Assembly (NCBI RefSeq): GCF_004345645.1
Contig: NZ_SLWS01000001.1
Coordinates: forward strand, 1,491,546-1,555,545
Reading direction: 5' to 3'
Length of the DNA: 64,000 nucleotides
DNA from: Actinocrispum wychmicini
GTDB taxonomy: Bacteria > Actinomycetota > Actinomycetes > Mycobacteriales > Pseudonocardiaceae
Shown here: one piece after another, positions 28,480 to 36,967 of the stretch
Numbering within the stretch: the first letter of the stretch is position 1
How the letters are laid out: the number at the start of each line of letters is the position of its first letter
Notes under the pieces: model-generated
Told to the model about the DNA's origin: nothing
The model's database searches: none
What the model saw: the letters and a program-made list of their open reading frames with translations, nothing else
Made by a program: the position numbers and the translations under genes

Positions 28480-28872
28480 GTGATCGGTGGGGTGCGCCAG
28501 GCCATCCTCTACGTGGAGGACCAGGGCCAGGCCAAGGAGTTCTGGACGACGAAGATGGGCTTCCCGCTCGCCCGGGACGAGGCCTACGGCGAAGGGCAGC
28601 GGTGGATCGAGATCGACTCCCCGGACGGCCACATCCGGCTCGTGCTGTCGACCCGGCTGCCGGGCTGGTCGGCCGGGGAGACACCGGAAGGCATGCCGAC
28701 GTCGAACGTGATGTTCTACGCCGAGAACCTCGAGCAGACGCACCAGGAGCTCGCCGCCCGGGGCGTGAAGTTCCCGACGCCGCCGGCGAAGATGCACTTC
28801 GGCTGGTGGTCGGTGTTCGAGGACAACGAGGGCACGCGGTACGGGCTAACCCAGAAGTCCGAAGAGGACTGA
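28480..28872 (+). CDS. VOC-family (glyoxalase-fold) protein
   Basis: A 130-residue VOC protein: VRQAILYVEDQGQAKEFWTTKMGF, then WIEIDSPDGHIRLVL, FYAENLEQTHQEL and WSVFEDNEGTRYGL. The start GTG 28480 is set by AGGAGG at 28467-28472. It is divergent from the PadR gene and, with the coupled VOC gene on the other side, forms a small PadR/VOC detoxification-like locus. The last 27 bp overlap the 3' end of the convergent GDSL hydrolase gene. Ligand unknown. Confidence 0.85.
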   Translation: MIGGVRQAILYVEDQGQAKEFWTTKMGFPLARDEAYGEGQRWIEIDSPDGHIRLVLSTRLPGWSAGETPEGMPTSNVMFYAENLEQTHQELAARGVKFPTPPAKMHFGWWSVFEDNEGTRYGLTQKSEED

Positions 28873-29709
28873 CGGGAACGCCACCAGGGCGACCGTCTGC
28901 ATGCCCCGGGCGTTCGGGTGCATCGGCGCCGACGGCGACGTCGGGACCAGGCCCTCGACCCACTTGCGGTCGGGCGCCTGGCAGGCGTCATGGCCGGCGG
29001 AGAACGCGTACGGGTTGACGAACGCGGCGCCGTGCCGGCGCGCCTGGTCGGCCAGCATCGTGTTGAGCAGCCGTTCGACGGAGTCGAAGTACGGTCCGTC
29101 GCCTGTCGCGAACGGGACAGCGGGGAAGCAACTGCCCGTTTGCGGCAGGATCCGCAGGTACCCCACCACGACGACGTGCGCGTGCGGGGAACGCTTGCGG
29201 ATGCCGTCGAGCACCGCGGCGATCTTCGGAGCGGTCGCGGCGACGCGACCGGCCAGCTCGTCCTTGCCGGTGGCCTGGTAGTGCTTCTCGCACGGGTTGC
29301 CCGTCGGGTCGGAAGCGCCCAACCTGCCGCACGTCTGCAGGATCTCGCCGAAGCCGATGTCGTTGCCGCCGATCATCAGCGTGACCACCTGCGTGTCCTT
29401 GGTCAACGCGGTCAGCTGCGGCGGGTTCACGCCGCCCGTGACCTTCTGCGGCGCGGTCATGTCCGTGGTCTTCGCGCCGCCGCAGCTGACGTCCGTGAGC
29501 TTGACCCGCAGCCAGCTCGCCAGCAGCGCCGGGTAGTTGTGGTTCGACCGCGCGCATCCGGCCGGTGTCCCGGTCTGGTCCGGGATACCGGGGCCGGACG
29601 CGTACGAGTCGCCGAGGGCGACGTAGCCGCCGCGCGATCCAGCCGCCGTGGCCGGCGTGGCCAGGGTGATCAGTCCGAGCAGGGCCACCAGAGCCACGAC
29701 GATCCGCAT
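28846..29709 (-). CDS. Secreted SGNH/GDSL hydrolase
   Basis: A 287-residue secreted esterase/lipase-type protein. It has a signal peptide (MRIVVALVALLGLITLATPATAA) and the SGNH blocks YVALGDSYASG (block I, nucleophile Ser), CGGAKTTDM (II), IGGNDIGF (III), and MHPNARG near the end (V, catalytic His). ATG 29709 gives a proper signal peptide; longer frames do not. Cysteines in the outer loops suggest disulfides. A related secreted SGNH hydrolase is encoded at 38591. Confidence 0.9.
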   Translation of the reverse strand: MRIVVALVALLGLITLATPATAAGSRGGYVALGDSYASGPGIPDQTGTPAGCARSNHNYPALLASWLRVKLTDVSCGGAKTTDMTAPQKVTGGVNPPQLTALTKDTQVVTLMIGGNDIGFGEILQTCGRLGASDPTGNPCEKHYQATGKDELAGRVAATAPKIAAVLDGIRKRSPHAHVVVVGYLRILPQTGSCFPAVPFATGDGPYFDSVERLLNTMLADQARRHGAAFVNPYAFSAGHDACQAPDRKWVEGLVPTSPSAPMHPNARGMQTVALVAFPSVLFGLLG

Positions 29710-29719
29710 GCCGGACAAC

Positions 29720-31252
29720 CTAACAAGACAGCACTCGGCGGAGAACCTCGTTGAGGGATTCGCCGTCCGCCGTGTCGGTGGTGCGCCACGCGACGACGCC
29801 GTCCGGCCGGACCAGGCTCGCGCCTTGCGCGCCGACGCCGTAGACGTCCGCGTGCTCACCCAGGCTGTGCACCCCGACGTCGATCGGCGCGTGCTTCGCC
29901 GCCTCCTGCCACGCCTCGTACCCGTCCGGCCCGGTGAACAGCTGCCAGTCGCCGAAAAGGTCCACAGTGGACTGATCGGGCGCGAGCCAGGCGTGCGGCG
30001 CGTGGAAACCGGGCCGGGCCGACGGTTCGAAGGGGTTCTCGACCGGGGCGGGGTCGTCGTCGTCGATGACCACGGCGGTGGACCGGCTGCGGTAGCCCAG
30101 GACGACCTCGGGGTGGCCGACCGGCTCGGGAATGTCGTCGCCCGCCATGTGCGGGGCCAGCCGCTGGACGTAGTTGTACAGCGACTCGTTCACCACGAGC
30201 TGGGCGTACGGCTTGCGCTCGGCCTCGTACGTGTCGAGCAGCCCGTCACCGGCCTCGCCCCTGAGTACCGCCCCAAGCTTCCACGCGATGTCGTAGCCGT
30301 CGCACACGGCCGCGTTGCCGCCCATGCCACCCGTCGGCGGCGTGACCTTGCCGGCGTCGCCGACGAGGAACACCCGGCCGGCACGCCAGCGTTCGGCGAC
30401 CTTCGCGGCCGTCTCCCACGGGCCGGTCCACACGATCTCCGGTTCGAGATCCGGACTGTCCAGCCCGATCCGGATGAACTCGGCGAGCCGCTCCGGCGGG
30501 TAGTCGTGCATGGACTCGCCCTGCTCCGGGTGGTACTCCAGCGCGAAGATGTGCCGGTTGGCGTAGTTGGACGTGACGTACGCGCCGGTGAACTTCGGAT
30601 TCTGCAGGTAGTACAGCCAGGTCTCCCCGTCCGGCAGCAGACCGGACAGGTCCGCGTCGAATACGATGCCGATGGCATTGCCCAGGTTGCCCTTGCCGGT
30701 ACGGGGAATGCCGAGACGTTCCCGGATCTGGCTGCGGTTGCCGTCGGCGGCGATCAGGTACTTGGCGCGCACTTGCTCGACGCGTCCGGTCGCGAGATCG
30801 AGCAGCTGGACGTTCACTCCGTCGGCGTCCTGCTCGAACGACGTCAGCTCGGTGCCGAACCGGACGTCGGCGCCGTGTTCCCGGGCCTTGTCCAGGAGAA
30901 TCGGCTCGACCTGGTCCTGACTGGCCGACCCCCAGCCGGCCGGTGTGACCTTCTCGACGGCCGCGAGCAGTTCACTGAAGTCCTCGGCGATCGTGTGCAG
31001 GACCTTGCCGCGCACGCTCTCCGCCACTTTGATCTTGAACCCGTCGTTCGGCGGCGCGGCCGCCAGGATCCGCTCGGCGACCCCGCCGATCCGGAGGAAC
31101 TCCATGGTCCGCGGGAACTGCCCGGCGGCCCGCGGGTGTGGGGACGTGCCCGCGTGTTTCTCCACGACCAGGACCTGGACGCCTTGCCGGGCCAGAAACA
31201 TGGCTGCTGACGTGCCGCCGAGGCCGGCACCAACGATCACTACATCGGTCAT
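29720..31252 (-). CDS. FAD-dependent aromatic monooxygenase (PheA/TfdB class)
   Basis: A 510-residue group A flavoprotein monooxygenase. It has the N-terminal FAD site VVIVGAGLGGTSAAMFLARQG followed by VEKHAG, the DG-type motif YLIAADGNRSQIRERLG near 155, and VFLVGDAGKVTPPTGGMGGN near 285, where PP contacts the FAD ribityl/phosphate. The C-terminal thioredoxin-like domain is present (LFGDWQLFTGPDG..). Such enzymes hydroxylate polyketides, phenols or antibiotics with NAD(P)H. Two inverted repeats lie just upstream, but no regulator gene is adjacent. The substrate is unknown. Confidence 0.9.
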   Translation of the reverse strand: MTDVVIVGAGLGGTSAAMFLARQGVQVLVVEKHAGTSPHPRAAGQFPRTMEFLRIGGVAERILAAAPPNDGFKIKVAESVRGKVLHTIAEDFSELLAAVEKVTPAGWGSASQDQVEPILLDKAREHGADVRFGTELTSFEQDADGVNVQLLDLATGRVEQVRAKYLIAADGNRSQIRERLGIPRTGKGNLGNAIGIVFDADLSGLLPDGETWLYYLQNPKFTGAYVTSNYANRHIFALEYHPEQGESMHDYPPERLAEFIRIGLDSPDLEPEIVWTGPWETAAKVAERWRAGRVFLVGDAGKVTPPTGGMGGNAAVCDGYDIAWKLGAVLRGEAGDGLLDTYEAERKPYAQLVVNESLYNYVQRLAPHMAGDDIPEPVGHPEVVLGYRSRSTAVVIDDDDPAPVENPFEPSARPGFHAPHAWLAPDQSTVDLFGDWQLFTGPDGYEAWQEAAKHAPIDVGVHSLGEHADVYGVGAQGASLVRPDGVVAWRTTDTADGESLNEVLRRVLSC

Positions 31253-31260
31253 GAAAGCAT

Positions 31261-31294
31261 CTTAGACACTAAGAGACTCAATGTGCAAGAGTCT
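31261..31294. promoter_or_regulatory. Two adjacent inverted repeats upstream of the monooxygenase
   Basis: CTTAG-ACA-CTAAG (31261-31273) is directly followed by AGACTC-N9-GAGTCT (31274-31294). Both are perfect. The block starts 9 bp upstream of the monooxygenase ATG and about 100 bp before the metY leader. A repressor site is likely; the protein is unknown. Confidence 0.45.
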
Positions 31295-31392
31295 ATTGAA
31301 ACGAGGCATCTGGAGTCCAAGGTGGACTGTAGGTCGTTCCACCCAGTGGACGCGGTGTCGTCAGCCGAGGCGGCGGGCTAGCGTCCCTGAAC

Positions 31393-31467
31393 ATGGATCT
31401 GCTCGTGTCCCGGCCGTATGTGGACTGCATGCGCGTGACGAGCATGGCCTGTCGCGCTGCTGCCTGA
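31393..31467 (+). CDS. Leader peptide with Cys and Met codons upstream of metY
   Basis: A 24-codon frame, ATG to TGA, encodes a peptide ending ..SRPYVDCMRVTSMACRAAA. The pattern R-x-YVD-x-x-RV-x-S-x-x-CR matches the short putative leader peptides that precede sulfur-metabolism genes in actinobacteria. It contains two Cys and two internal Met codons. A TAGCGT -10-like box ends eight bases before the ATG, so the message may start at the leader (leaderless). The stop is 33 bp before metY. Regulation by cysteine or methionine through ribosome stalling is inferred. Confidence 0.65.
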   Translation: MDLLVSRPYVDCMRVTSMACRAAA

Positions 31468-31500
31468 GTTCACCCTTATCCGCGATTCCAGGAGATACCT

Positions 31501-32802
31501 ATGTCTTCCGACGGCTGGTCCTTCGACACCAAGCAGATCCACTCCGGCGCCGCGCCCGACCCGGCCACCGGCGCGCGGGCCACCCCGATCTACCAGACCA
31601 CGTCGTACGTCTTCCGCGACACGCAGCACGGCGCGGACCTGTTCAGCCTGGCCGAGGCCGGCAACATCTACACCCGCATCAACAACCCCACACAGGACGT
31701 CCTTGAACAGCGGGTGGCCGCGCTCGAAGGCGGTGTCGCCGCCGTGGCGTTCGCGTCCGGGCAGGCCGCCGAGACCGCCGCGATCCTCACCCTCGCGCAC
31801 GCAGGCGACCACCTCGTGTCCAGCGCCTCGCTGTACGGCGGCACGTACAACCTCTTCCACTACACGCTGCCGAAGCTGGGCATCGAGGTCAGCTTCGTCG
31901 ACGACCCGGACGACCTGGACGCCTGGCGGGCGGCCGCGCGGCCGAACACCAAGCTCTTCTTCGCCGAGTCGCTCGCGAACCCGCGCAGCCACGTGCTCGA
32001 CGTGGAAGCGGTGGCGGGCGTCGCACACAAGGTCGGTGTCCCGCTCGTGGTCGACAACACCGTGCCGACGCCGTACCTGCTGCGGCCGATCGAGCACGGC
32101 GCCGACATCGTCATCCACTCCGCCACCAAGTACTTGGGCGGGCACGGCACCGCGATCGCCGGTATCGTCGTCGACGGTGGCAGGTTCGACTTCGGTGTGC
32201 ACGCGGAGCGGTTCGCGGACTTCCACGAGCCCGACCCGAGCTACCACGGACTGCGCTACTGGCCGGCGCTCGGGCACGGCGCGTTCGCGGCGAAGCTGCG
32301 GGTGCAGCTGCTGCGGGACACCGGGGCGGCGATCGCGCCACTGACGAGTTTCCTTGTCATCCAAGGCATCGAGACGTTGTCGCTGCGGATCGAACGGCAC
32401 GTGGCGAACGCACGGGCCCTGGCGGAGTGGCTGGAGCAGCGGGACGAGGTGTTGGCTGTGCACTATGCGGGCCTGCCGAGCAGCAGGTGGCACGAAGCCG
32501 CGCGGAAATACCTGCCGAAGGGCGCGGGCGCGGTGGTGTCGTTCGAGCTGCGGGGTGGCGTCGACGCGGGACGCGCGTTCGTGGACGGCACCGAACTGTT
32601 CTCCCAGTTGGTGAACATCGGTGACGTGCGCAGCCTGATCGTGCACCCGGCCAGCACCACGCACAGCCAGCTCAGCCCCGAGGAGCAGGCGGTCACTGGC
32701 GTCACCCCCGGGCTGGTCCGGCTTTCCGTGGGGCTGGAGGGGATCGAGGACCTCAAGGCCGACCTGGAGGCCGGTTTCCGCGCGGCGAAGGCGAACACGT
32801 GA
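31501..32802 (+). CDS. metY: O-acetylhomoserine sulfhydrylase
   Basis: A PLP enzyme of the Cys/Met metabolism family that makes L-homocysteine from O-acetyl-L-homoserine and sulfide. The 433-residue protein begins FDTKQIHSGAAPDPATGARATPIYQTTSYVF. It has the family motif FASGQAAE near 83, SLYGGTYNLF near 110, and the PLP lysine in HSATKYLGGHG (Lys210). Length and the GTYNLF signature favour MetY over MetB. AGGAG lies six bases before the ATG. It is preceded by the leader peptide and overlaps metX by 4 bp; the product of MetX is its substrate. Confidence 0.94.
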   Translation: MSSDGWSFDTKQIHSGAAPDPATGARATPIYQTTSYVFRDTQHGADLFSLAEAGNIYTRINNPTQDVLEQRVAALEGGVAAVAFASGQAAETAAILTLAHAGDHLVSSASLYGGTYNLFHYTLPKLGIEVSFVDDPDDLDAWRAAARPNTKLFFAESLANPRSHVLDVEAVAGVAHKVGVPLVVDNTVPTPYLLRPIEHGADIVIHSATKYLGGHGTAIAGIVVDGGRFDFGVHAERFADFHEPDPSYHGLRYWPALGHGAFAAKLRVQLLRDTGAAIAPLTSFLVIQGIETLSLRIERHVANARALAEWLEQRDEVLAVHYAGLPSSRWHEAARKYLPKGAGAVVSFELRGGVDAGRAFVDGTELFSQLVNIGDVRSLIVHPASTTHSQLSPEEQAVTGVTPGLVRLSVGLEGIEDLKADLEAGFRAAKANT

Positions 32803-33884
32803 CCGCTGGCTGGCGGGAGGGGGACCCGGCCGGCCGGCGCCGGTGGGTCCACCTGCCCCGGCCGTTGACACTGGACTCAGGAACAACCCTGCCGAATGTC
32901 CGGATCGCGTACGAGATGTGGGGCCTGCCGAACCCCTCGAAGTCCAACGCCGTGCTGGTGCTGCACGCGCTGACCGGGGACAGTCACGTCGCCGGTCCGG
33001 ACGTGCCCGGCCAGGCCAGCCCGGCGTGGTGGGACGGGCTGATCGGGCCGGGCAAGGCGGTGGACACCAACCAGTACTTCGTCCTCGCGCCGAACGTGCT
33101 CGGCGGCTGCCAGGGCAGCACCGGGCCGTCCAGCCCCGGGCCGGACGGAAAGCCTTGGGGCAGCCGGTTTCCCGCGTTGACCGTCCGGGACCAGGTGGCG
33201 GCCGAGGCGGCGTTCGCGGACGCGCTCGGCATCGACCGGTGGGCCGGGGTGCTGGGCGGTTCGATGGGCGGGATGCGCGCGGTCGAATGGGCGGTGACGG
33301 CCCCGGACCGGGTGGCGTCGGTGCTCCTGCTGGCCTGCCCGGCGGCCGCGTCGGCGGACCAGATCGCCTGGGCCGCGCCGCAGCTGGCGGCGATCCGGGC
33401 GGACCCGGACTTCTCGGGCGGCGACTACTACGGCACGACCGGCCCGCTCACCGGGTTGGGGATCGCCCGGCGGATCGCGCACGTCACGTACCGCAGCGAG
33501 AACGAGCTCGCCACCCGGTTCGGCCGCGCCGAGCAGGGTGACGGCCGCTGGGCCGTGGAGTCCTATTTGGACCATCAGGCGGCGAAGCTGGTGAACCGGT
33601 TCGACGCCAACTCCTACCTGGTGTTGACCGAGGCGATGAACACCCACGACGTCGGCCGGGACCGGGGCGGAGTGCGGGCCGCGCTCGGCCGGGTCACCGC
33701 AAGGACGGTCGTCGCGGGAGTCGACAGCGACCGGCTGTACCCGCTCTACCAACAGGTCCAACTGGCCGACGGGATCACCGGAGCCGGCGAGCTCAGGATC
33801 GTGCGTTCACCGTACGGCCACGACGCGTTCCTGATCGAGACCCAGCAGGTCTCCGGGCTCGTCAAGGAGCTGCTAGGAACCTAG
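32799..33884 (+). CDS. metX: Homoserine O-acetyltransferase
   Basis: MetX acetylates L-homoserine with acetyl-CoA, the committed step to methionine, giving the substrate of the upstream sulfhydrylase. The 361-residue alpha/beta-hydrolase-fold protein shows VLVLHALTGDSHVAG, PNVLGGCQGSTGPSS near 98, the nucleophile elbow GGSMGGMRAVEWA with Ser155, DSDRLYPLYQQ near 308 (Asp) and GHDAFLIE near 338 (His). The GTG start overlaps the metY stop (GTGA). The last 12 bp overlap the convergent unknown gene. Confidence 0.96.
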   Translation: MTAGWREGDPAGRRRWVHLPRPLTLDSGTTLPNVRIAYEMWGLPNPSKSNAVLVLHALTGDSHVAGPDVPGQASPAWWDGLIGPGKAVDTNQYFVLAPNVLGGCQGSTGPSSPGPDGKPWGSRFPALTVRDQVAAEAAFADALGIDRWAGVLGGSMGGMRAVEWAVTAPDRVASVLLLACPAAASADQIAWAAPQLAAIRADPDFSGGDYYGTTGPLTGLGIARRIAHVTYRSENELATRFGRAEQGDGRWAVESYLDHQAAKLVNRFDANSYLVLTEAMNTHDVGRDRGGVRAALGRVTARTVVAGVDSDRLYPLYQQVQLADGITGAGELRIVRSPYGHDAFLIETQQVSGLVKELLGT

Positions 33885-34376
33885 CGCCGCGGTGATCCAC
33901 AGGGCCACGGGCAGGTCGCGGGAGGTGCACTCGGCGGCCAGCTTGATGGTCCACCGCAGCGCCTGCATCATCACCATGGCCATCTCGGCCGGGCTGGCGT
34001 TGGCCATGGCGATGTCGATCTGGTCCTTCGCCGCCTCGGTGTCGCCGTGCACCTGGGCGAGCAGAGTACGGACCGCGGTCCGCACCGGCGGGTCGGCCTC
34101 GTCGATCGGGACTTCGTGGCCGTCGTCGTCGTAGACCTGCATCTTCACCGGGGCCGTGCCGCCGGAGCCCAACGCGGCCACCATCGCGCTGCACTCCTGG
34201 AACAGCACGAGCATCAGCTCGGTCGCCTCCTCGCGGCCGCGGTCACGGGCGAACGCGGTCATCTGGTCGACCGCGCCCGTGTCGTGCCCGGCATGCATCG
34301 ACGCCAACGCGGCACTGGCGACGGCGATGATGCTCGGCGGCGGCGGAGAGTTCGGGTCCACTACGACATCTTCCAC
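33873..34376 (-). CDS. Unknown acidic helical protein
   Basis: A 167-residue protein, Ala/Met-rich and mostly helical, with no signal peptide or membrane segment. Recognisable features are only a short Pro run after the start and MVMMQALRWTIKLAAECT near the C-terminus. No family was recognised. The GTG start is 98 bp past the stop of the GGDEF gene on the same strand, so it may be cotranscribed with it. Codon third positions are GC-rich as in its neighbours. Confidence 0.6.
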   Translation of the reverse strand: MEDVVVDPNSPPPPSIIAVASAALASMHAGHDTGAVDQMTAFARDRGREEATELMLVLFQECSAMVAALGSGGTAPVKMQVYDDDGHEVPIDEADPPVRTAVRTLLAQVHGDTEAAKDQIDIAMANASPAEMAMVMMQALRWTIKLAAECTSRDLPVALWITAALGS

Positions 34377-34473
34377 CAGCGGTAGGGCGGAAACGCAAGG
34401 CCGGCCACGCGGATACCCGCGCGGCCGAATGATCTACGGTGTGGAATTTGCCCTCGCAAGCTCGGGCGAGCTG

Positions 34474-36606
34474 TCACGCCCCGTTGCCAGACGGGGCCGG
34501 ATGTTCGGACAGCTGGGTGTCCAGGTCTCCTGGTTGACCGGCGAAGTCGCCTTGGGCGAGTGTGACGCCCATCGCGTGCCACCAGGCCGCGTCCTGCGCG
34601 GTCGGCACGTCCACGACGCCGACTGTCACGCCCATCTGGCTCAGCGTGGCGATCATCGAGCCGGTCAGCTTGGTGAGCACCGAGTCCGGTCCGGGCCGGG
34701 TGGCGGTGACCGAGCCGGCCAGGATCACCGAGTCGATCTCCTGCTCCTCGACGATCGCGAACTCGGTCTGGCTGCCGGTGAACTCGTGCAGGCCGACCAC
34801 GACCCCGTTGTCCCGCAGTGCCTGCAGGTTGGACTGGGCTTCACCGCGGTCGGCCACGACCGCCCGCGCGTCCAGCGAGATCTCGATCTGCTCGGCGGGC
34901 AGTCCGCGCCGGGCGACCACCCGGTTCACCACCGCGGCCAGGTTACCGTCGGACGACTGCAGCGGCGTCAACCGCAGCAACAGCCGGACGTTCGCGGGCG
35001 GCCGCTTGGCCAGCGCGGCGCACGCCCGGTCGAACGCCCAGGGCCCGATCGTCAGCGACATACCCGTGCTCTCCGCCATGTCCCGGCATTCGTAGTGCCG
35101 GATCAGGCGGCCTTCCTCCGCGTGCTGCCAGCGGAGCATCACCTCGAGCGCGACGGTCCTGTTGTCCGCCAGGCCGACTATCGGCCGGTACTCGACGTCC
35201 AGTTCGCCGCACTCCCACGCGCCGGGCATGCCGGACGTGATCGCGAACCGGGCCCGGTCGTCGGCGTCGTCGTGGACGTTGTGGATCTCCCACTGGCGTT
35301 TGCCGACGGCCTTGGCGCGGCGCATCGCGGAGTTGGCCGCCCGCAACAGGTCCAACCGGCCGAACACGCGCCCGGTGTGCTCGACGACACCGATGCTCGC
35401 GCAGACCGCGACGCCGGATTCGCCGATGAACGTCGGTTCGGCGAGCCAGTTGTTGATCTCGTTGATCAGCTCCTGGTAGTTCGGGGTGTGCTCGCTGTTC
35501 TCGATCAGGATCGCGAACTCGTCGCCGCCGACCCGGCCGACCACCGCGTTGTGGTCCGCCACGATCGCCCGCAGCTGGTTGGCCACCACCTGCAGCATCC
35601 GGTCGCCGACCAGGTGGCCGAGCCCGTTGTTGATCACCGAGAACGAATCGATCCCGATGTGCAGCAACGTGATCGACGTGTCCGGACCGGCGCCCTCGAG
35701 TACCGCGTCCAGTTTGGACTGGAAGTGCTGCCGGTTCGCCACCCCGGTGAGCATGTCCCGCACCGACTGCTGGCCCAGCTGGTTCTGCAGCGCCTGCAGC
35801 TCGCTGAGGTTCTCCACCATGGTGATGTGGTAGAGCGGCACACCCCGGTCATCGCGCAGCAACGAGATCACCAGATAGACCCAGGCGTACGTGCCGTCCT
35901 GGCGGAGCATCCGCCGGCGTTCCCGGATCCGGGGCGTGATGCCCTCGGTGACCTCGCGGTACGAGATCACCACGTCGTCGACGTCCGCAGCCGGGAACAG
36001 CTCGCTGACGTTGCGGTCCGCCAGGTCGCCCGGCTCGCACTCCAGGATGTGCGCGAGCGCCGGGTTGGTCTGCACGAACCGGCCGGACATGTCGGTCAGC
36101 GCGATGCCGATCGCCGAGCCGAGGAAGACCTCCTCGAACCGGTCGTTCGCCACCCGCTCCCGGCGTTCGGCCTCCCGCTTGGCCTTCAGCAGCGCCTGCT
36201 TGATGTGCTCCTGCTGCTCCAGCGTGCGCAGCCGCATCCCGGACGCGTACCCGGTGGCCAGCCCGGACAGCAGGCCGACGACCCGCTCGGCGAACCCGGG
36301 CTTGTCCCGGCGGTCGGAGTCCAGCAGCAGCGCGGCGGCCAGGATCTCCACCGTGCACTGGAGGCTCTCCGGACCGGTGAAGTCGTTGTTCACCAGGGCC
36401 CGGCCGACGTCGACCGCGGGCGACGGGTCGAACATGTCCGCGTTGAGCGCGTCGGCGAGGACGGTCACCTGCGCGAGCAGGAACTCGGTCATCTCGTCGA
36501 TCGTCATCGGCACGTAGGCGGTCCGGCCGACCACATGGGCCCAGGCCTTGGCCACCTCAAGCCGCCGGCGGGCGCGCTCGGGATCCAGCGGCGTCTGGTC
36601 GTTCAC
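34474..36606 (-). CDS. PAS-GGDEF-EAL protein: probable diguanylate cyclase with degenerate EAL
   Basis: A 710-residue cytoplasmic protein: an N-terminal helical region of about 150 residues, a PAS domain (VFLGSAIGIALTDMSGRFVQTN and a PAC-like tail), then GGDEF with LTGVANRQHF and an intact RVGGDEF. The RxxD inhibitory site is absent. The EAL domain is degenerate: EVM replaces EAL, RLTPLQ lacks the metal-binding Asn, HEF replaces DDFG, and the catalytic Lys and Glu motifs are not seen. The expected activity is c-di-GMP synthesis, with the EAL part as a possible binding or regulatory module. GTG 36606 is the preferred start; a longer frame reaches 36804. Confidence 0.88.
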   Translation of the reverse strand: MNDQTPLDPERARRRLEVAKAWAHVVGRTAYVPMTIDEMTEFLLAQVTVLADALNADMFDPSPAVDVGRALVNNDFTGPESLQCTVEILAAALLLDSDRRDKPGFAERVVGLLSGLATGYASGMRLRTLEQQEHIKQALLKAKREAERRERVANDRFEEVFLGSAIGIALTDMSGRFVQTNPALAHILECEPGDLADRNVSELFPAADVDDVVISYREVTEGITPRIRERRRMLRQDGTYAWVYLVISLLRDDRGVPLYHITMVENLSELQALQNQLGQQSVRDMLTGVANRQHFQSKLDAVLEGAGPDTSITLLHIGIDSFSVINNGLGHLVGDRMLQVVANQLRAIVADHNAVVGRVGGDEFAILIENSEHTPNYQELINEINNWLAEPTFIGESGVAVCASIGVVEHTGRVFGRLDLLRAANSAMRRAKAVGKRQWEIHNVHDDADDRARFAITSGMPGAWECGELDVEYRPIVGLADNRTVALEVMLRWQHAEEGRLIRHYECRDMAESTGMSLTIGPWAFDRACAALAKRPPANVRLLLRLTPLQSSDGNLAAVVNRVVARRGLPAEQIEISLDARAVVADRGEAQSNLQALRDNGVVVGLHEFTGSQTEFAIVEEQEIDSVILAGSVTATRPGPDSVLTKLTGSMIATLSQMGVTVGVVDVPTAQDAAWWHAMGVTLAQGDFAGQPGDLDTQLSEHPAPSGNGA

Positions 36607-36967
36607 CGACGCGCCACCGTGCTTCGGGGGCTCGGCCTCACACCACACCTCTTGCTGGTCGGGACATTTCTGGATTCGCGTGTTCTCCGACGAGATATCG
36701 GATCGGTCCGGACCGGCGGTTACCGCCGTCCGGGCATTCGATCTCGGCGGCCGGGAACTCTGTGTAGGCGAGTACTGGGGTCGCACCGCACGGCTTCCGG
36801 ACACCTCTCTCGTGTGTTCTGGTGATGGTCAGGCTACTCAGCGGAGTAGCCCGCCGGTAGACGGGCGCACCCTCCCGGCCCATTCAGGCGAGTGTGCACC
36901 GACAAATGGTTGCCCACAGTAGTGTGGACTGCTCCAAAAGAGTGATGACCGAGGAGTGATTTCGACT
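36607..36967. other. 361-bp intergenic region with hairpins
   Basis: The stretch lies between the DUF574 gene and the GGDEF gene, both on the minus strand. It holds a perfect hairpin GGCTACTC-AGCG-GAGTAGCC at 36832-36851 and a second inverted repeat CGGCGGT-T-ACCGCCG near 36714-36728. A longer open frame of the GGDEF gene runs through part of it, but its composition is poor and lacks a recognisable domain. Confidence 0.5.

Noticed and set aside
31295..31500. SAM riboswitch or T-box before metY
   Set aside because: No riboswitch core or T-box sequence; the conserved-style leader peptide explains the region better.
34156..36825. 889-codon plus-strand frame over the GGDEF gene
   Set aside because: Antisense shadow; no recognisable domain, His/Arg/Val-rich.
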